Part shown: piece by piece, positions 21,025 through 23,880 of the stretch | Numbering within the stretch: the stretch's first letter is position 1 | Layout of the letters: every line of letters starts with the position of its first letter | Translations under genes and position numbers: made by a program | Notes under the pieces: generated by a model | What the model saw: the letters and a program-made list of their open reading frames with translations, nothing else | The model's database searches: none | Told to the model about the DNA's origin: nothing | Source of the DNA: Longimicrobiaceae bacterium | Lineage (GTDB): Bacteria > Gemmatimonadota > Gemmatimonadetes > Longimicrobiales > Longimicrobiaceae | DNA length: 23,880 bases | Direction: 5' to 3' | Assembly: GCA_030146875.1 (NCBI GenBank) | Contig: JASLAX010000217.1 | Coordinates: 1 to 23,880 of the forward strand

Positions 21025-21426
21025 ATGGCCCGACGCCCCGCCCCGCTCCCGACCGAGGCCGAGCTGCGCCTGCTGCAGGTGCTCTGGGAGCGCGGCCCCA
21101 GCACCGTCCGCGAGATCCAGGACGAGCTGCCCGCCGAGCCCCCGACCGGGTACACGACGATCCTGAAGCTGCTGCAGATCATGCACGTGAAGGGTCTGGC
21201 GATCCGCGACGAGAGCGAGCGCACGCACGTCTACGCCGCCGCGGTGCCGCCGGAGTCCACGCGGCGGCAGCTCGTGGAGGACCTGGCGGAGCGGGCGTTC
21301 GGCGGGTCGGCGATGGGGCTGGTGATGCAGGCGCTCTCCTCCCAGCCCGCCTCGCGCGACGAGCTGGAGCGCGTGCGGCGGCTGCTGGACCGGATGGAGG
21401 AGAGCGCGGCCGGGGGCGAGGGCTGA
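21025..21426 (+). CDS. blaI: BlaI/MecI-family transcriptional repressor
   Basis: The 133-aa protein has the penicillinase-repressor winged helix at about 8-80: LPTEAELRLLQVLWERGPST, VREIQDELPAEPPTGYTTIL, KLLQIMHVKGLAIRDESERT and HVYAAAV. A C-terminal helical dimer region follows (QLVEDLAERAFGGSAMGLVM, then DELERVRRLLDRMEE). BlaI dimers bind dyads in beta-lactamase and bla-regulator promoters and are inactivated by proteolysis after BlaR1 senses beta-lactam. ATG 21025 is chosen because family members begin about there; GTG 20989 is in frame, lies 8 nt after GGAGGTGA and would add 12 residues, so it is a serious alternative. The stop overlaps the blaR1 start by one base. Confidence 0.93.
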   Translation: MARRPAPLPTEAELRLLQVLWERGPSTVREIQDELPAEPPTGYTTILKLLQIMHVKGLAIRDESERTHVYAAAVPPESTRRQLVEDLAERAFGGSAMGLVMQALSSQPASRDELERVRRLLDRMEESAAGGEG

Positions 21427-23588
21427 TGGGGGCCGCCGCCTGGGTGCAGGCGCTGGGATGGGCCCTGGTCCACTTCCTCTGGCAGGGCGCCGCGCTGGCG
21501 CTGCTCCTGGCGGCGGCGCTCCGCGCGGGCCGCGCGTGGGCGCCCGCCGTGCGCTACCTGCTGGCCTGCGCCTGCCTGGTGGCCATGCTCGCGGCGCCCG
21601 CCGTGACCTTCCGCCGCGGGCTGGCCGACGCGGAGTCCGCCCGTTCGACGACGGGTGTGGTGGCTCGGACGTCGTCGGCCGACGCGTCGGTGGACCGTAC
21701 GCCGTCCGCCGCCGGGACGGCGACGGGGGAGGAGGACGTCGCGGTGGCGCCCTCGCGCGCCGCCGTGCCCGTGCTGCGCCGGCTGGCATCGTGGGCCGAG
21801 GGAGCGGTGGGGTTCCTCCTCCCGTGGCTGGTGCCGCTGTGGATGGCCGGTGTGGGCGTCCTCTCCCTGCGCCTGGCGGGCGGGTGGACGTACGCGCAGC
21901 GGCTGGCGGAGCGCGGGGTGTCGGCGCCGTCGGAGGCGTGGGCGGAGCGGTTCGCGGAGCTGGGGCGGCGGATGCGCGTCTCCGCGCCCGTGCGGCTCCT
22001 GGTGTCCACGCTCGTCCACGTCCCCACCGTCGTCGGGTGGCTCCGGCCCGTGGTGCTGGTGCCGGCGAGCGCCTTCACCGGCCTCACGCCGCGGCAGCTC
22101 GAGCTGCTCCTGCTCCACGAGTTGGCCCACGTCCGCCGCCACGACTACCTGGCGAACCTGCTGCAGAGCGCCGCCGAGGTCCTCCTCTTCTACCACCCCG
22201 CCGTGTGGTGGGTCTCGCGGCGGATCCGCGAGGAGCGCGAGCACTGCTGCGACGACCTGGCCGCCGGCGGCGACGTGCGGGAGTACATCCGCGCGCTGGC
22301 GACCATGGAGGAGATCCGCGTCCGGCGCCCCGGCCTGGCCCTGGCGGCGGACGGCGCGCCCCTCCTGGCCCGCGCGCTCCGCCTGGCCGAGCCGCCGACC
22401 GCGGGAGCGGCGGCGCCCCGCCTGGCCGCCGCGCTCGTCGCCCTTGGTCTGGGAGCCGCCGCGCTGACGCTCCGCGACGCGCCGCCGCACCTCGCGTCGT
22501 CTCCCGAAGCCGCACCGGCGCCGGCATCCTCCGCCTCCCTCCTCTGCCCCGTGGGCGTGCCGGGAGCGGAGGACACGCTCTGCCCCGCGCTGACCGAGCG
22601 CGCCCGGGCGCTGCTCGCGGAGCACGGGACCGAGGGCGCCGTGGTGGTGCAGGACGTGGCGACCGGCGCCGTGCTCACCTACGCCGCCGCCAGCGACGAC
22701 CCCGCCGCCGTCCAGGCGACGACGCCGCTCCTCCCCGCGTCCGTCTGGAAGCTGGTGCTGGCGACCGCGTGGTGGGACGCGGGCCTGCCGGACGAGACGC
22801 TGCCCTGCCCCGCCTCGCTCCGCGTGGGCGAGCGGACGTTCCGGAACGGGGGAGGAGCGGACCGCGTGGTCGTGGCCCCCGCCGAGGTGCTGGTCCACTC
22901 CTGCAACACGGCCGCGGTGGGGATGGCGCTGCGCCTGCGGGCAAAGGACGGACGCGGCGCGATGGCGGCGACGCTGCGGCGCCTGGGCTTCCCGCTCACG
23001 GCGGACGGCGCCGCGGCCCCGGCGGACAGCGGCTTCTGGGCGACCACCTCCGCGCGCTTCCGCCGCGAGATGAGCCCCGCCGCCCCGCGGGTCCCGCTGG
23101 CGGCGGACGCATCTCCCGAGGCGTGGGGGGAGCTGGCGCTGGGAACGCGGGGCGTGCGGGTGACGCCGCTCCACGTCTCGCGCTTCATGCAGGCGGTGGG
23201 GAACGACGGGACCATGCTCGCCCCCACGGTGGAGCCCGCCCTGGCCGCCGCCCCCCGCGCAGGCCGCGCGGCGATGCGTCCCGAGACCGCCCGCCGCATC
23301 CACGCCGCCCTGCGCGACGCCGCCACGCGCGGAACCGCCCGCGCTGCCGACCGACTGCTGGCCGGCGTGGACTGGAAGCTCGGGGGTAAGACGGGCACCG
23401 CGCCCGGCGCCGGCGAGAGGGCCGACGGCTGGTTCGCCGGCCTGGCGTTCGACCCCTCCGGCCGCCCCCGCTACACCGTCGTCGTCCACCTCCGCGGCGG
23501 CGGCCCCGGCGGAGGCGCCCCCACCGAGCTGGCCGCGGGGCTCGTCCGCGCCCTGGCCGGCGACCCGCCGAAGGTCGCGATGCGGTGA
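21426..23588 (+). CDS. blaR1: BlaR1-type M56 metallopeptidase sensor with PBP-like C-terminal domain
   Basis: The 720-aa protein begins with membrane segments at about 8-32 and 40-61, a loop of about 65 residues, a third at 127-151 and, after the peptidase domain, a fourth at about 331-348. The M56 zinc motif is LLLHELAHVRRHDYL with His231, Glu232 and His235, and EREHCCDDLAA supplies the expected later Glu. The extracytoplasmic domain has penicillin-recognising motifs: Ser439-x-x-Lys442 (PASVWKLV), Ser492-Cys-Asn494 (HSCNTA) and Lys655-Thr-Gly (GGKTGT). It also has a TPLHVSRFMQAVGNDGTM block typical of class B transpeptidases rather than the OXA-like sensor of staphylococcal BlaR1. Acylation by beta-lactam would activate cleavage of BlaI. 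Confidence 0.92.
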   Translation: MGAAAWVQALGWALVHFLWQGAALALLLAAALRAGRAWAPAVRYLLACACLVAMLAAPAVTFRRGLADAESARSTTGVVARTSSADASVDRTPSAAGTATGEEDVAVAPSRAAVPVLRRLASWAEGAVGFLLPWLVPLWMAGVGVLSLRLAGGWTYAQRLAERGVSAPSEAWAERFAELGRRMRVSAPVRLLVSTLVHVPTVVGWLRPVVLVPASAFTGLTPRQLELLLLHELAHVRRHDYLANLLQSAAEVLLFYHPAVWWVSRRIREEREHCCDDLAAGGDVREYIRALATMEEIRVRRPGLALAADGAPLLARALRLAEPPTAGAAAPRLAAALVALGLGAAALTLRDAPPHLASSPEAAPAPASSASLLCPVGVPGAEDTLCPALTERARALLAEHGTEGAVVVQDVATGAVLTYAAASDDPAAVQATTPLLPASVWKLVLATAWWDAGLPDETLPCPASLRVGERTFRNGGGADRVVVAPAEVLVHSCNTAAVGMALRLRAKDGRGAMAATLRRLGFPLTADGAAAPADSGFWATTSARFRREMSPAAPRVPLAADASPEAWGELALGTRGVRVTPLHVSRFMQAVGNDGTMLAPTVEPALAAAPRAGRAAMRPETARRIHAALRDAATRGTARAADRLLAGVDWKLGGKTGTAPGAGERADGWFAGLAFDPSGRPRYTVVVHLRGGGPGGGAPTELAAGLVRALAGDPPKVAMR

Positions 23589-23656
23589 TGCCACGAGCCG
23601 TGCTAAGGTAGGGACTCAGTTCGACGCGGATCCTCTCTACGTGTGGAGCGTGCTAG

Positions 23657-23755
23657 ATGCCCGGAGGAAAGAACCCGTGGGACATTCCAGAGTGGCATGC
23701 CATCAAGCGTGAGGCTTCGCTAGTAAGGCATCTTATTGGCTCAGAGTGTGTTTAA
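23657..23755 (+). pseudogene. 5' fragment of an unrecognised gene, interrupted by the IS element
   Basis: An ATG at 23657 opens a 32-codon frame (MPGGKNPWDIPEWHAIKREA and onward to RHLIGSECV) that ends at TAA 23753-23755, exactly where the IS5-type transposase region begins. The composition and natural-looking sequence (Trp/His/Ile rich, no low complexity) suggest the start of a real gene whose remainder lies beyond the insertion, outside the window. No Shine-Dalgarno is visible. I do not recognise the family. The DNA from about 23590 on is visibly less GC-rich than the rest of the window, which points to acquired sequence. Confidence 0.45.
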
Positions 23756-23880
23756 GAATTGTCGATCCTGCGGACCATGAGCTGGATCATAGCGAGGTGG
23801 ATCATGGCTTCGCTGGCTGTGGTCCGCTCCTCGTAGTCCTTGCTGAGCCGACGATATTGCCCGAACCAGGCGAAGGTGCG
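23744..23880 (-). mobile_element. IS5-family insertion sequence, one end
   Basis: The transposase C-terminus lies a few bases from a probable element end near GAGTGTGTTTAAG (about 23744-23756), similar in style to IS5-type terminal repeats. The other end and the target duplication are outside the window, so the exact boundary is an estimate. Confidence 0.7.
23752..23880 (-). CDS. IS5-family transposase, C-terminal 42 residues (continues past the edge)
   Basis: The minus frame from the right edge reads RTFAWFGQYRRLSKDYEERT, then TASEAMIHLAMIQLMVRRIDNS and stop at 23752-23754. The RTFAWxxxYRRLSKDYE...SEAMIHLAM pattern is the conserved end of IS5-type DDE transposases, including the region of the catalytic Glu (E of DYE). 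Only the C-terminus is visible, so intactness cannot be judged. It belongs to the mobile element listed over the same region. Confidence 0.9.
   Translation of the reverse strand, partial: RTFAWFGQYRRLSKDYEERTTASEAMIHLAMIQLMVRRIDNS

Noticed and set aside
21231..23594. A 787-codon minus-strand frame
   Set aside because: It is the antisense shadow of blaR1; its His/Gly/Arg-rich sequence carries no motif.
1..23880. tRNA, rRNA or other standard RNA genes
   Set aside because: No stretch with tRNA-like T-loop and anticodon arms or rRNA-like sequence was recognised by eye; a dedicated RNA search could not be run.

Overview
The window is very GC-rich bacterial DNA with GC-ending codons, many GTG starts, few clear Shine-Dalgarno sites and dense orphan signalling genes. 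A small peptide with an ESF / RGTV-type leader, a contractile injection system (CIS) cluster and a BlaI/BlaR1 pair together suggest Gemmatimonadota, perhaps the Longimicrobium group. This placement is inference from gene content; no marker gene is present.

Layout. (1) 1-8336, minus strand: one end of a CIS (phage-tail-like) cluster. In transcription order it holds a degenerate receiver-like protein, a DUF4255/Pvc16-type tail-terminator protein, an unknown protein with a beta-sandwich segment, a first sheath (619 aa), a first tube, a 417-bp gap with structured repeats, a second sheath (685 aa), a second tube, and a tube/baseplate adaptor with a LysM-like segment that runs off the left edge. 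(2) 8504-10273, plus strand: an unrecognised DUF7003-like protein and two coupled small membrane or lipoprotein genes. (3) 10352-14669: LuxR-type regulator, SnoaL-like lipoprotein, NarL-type response regulator, CheY-like receiver and TetR regulator. (4) 14887-17210: YpfJ-type metallopeptidase, a BrnT/BrnA toxin-antitoxin module flanked by near-identical hairpin terminators, and a GyrI-like protein. (5) 17250-18791: MerA-like flavoprotein disulfide reductase. (6) 19099-23588: a class A beta-lactamase-like lipoprotein, a putative RiPP precursor and a blaI-blaR1 operon. (7) 23589-23880: a gene start interrupted by an IS5-type element that continues past the right edge.

How they work together. 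The CIS genes supply sheath, inner tube, terminator and tube-baseplate adaptor; spike, baseplate, ATPase and cargo are outside the window. The strongest regulatory signal is in the bla region. The beta-lactamase promoter (minus) and the blaI promoter (plus) have the same layout: -35 TTGCAT, a 17-nt spacer filled by a TACGAA-N4-TTCGTA-type dyad, then a -10. This points to one BlaI regulon relieved by BlaR1, whose sensor domain looks like a class B penicillin-binding protein. The RiPP precursor gene lies between them under its own promoter, which lacks that dyad. The most novel-looking elements are three hairpins with an invariant loop and covarying stems in the CIS gap, the RiPP precursor, and the receiver-like protein heading the CIS genes.
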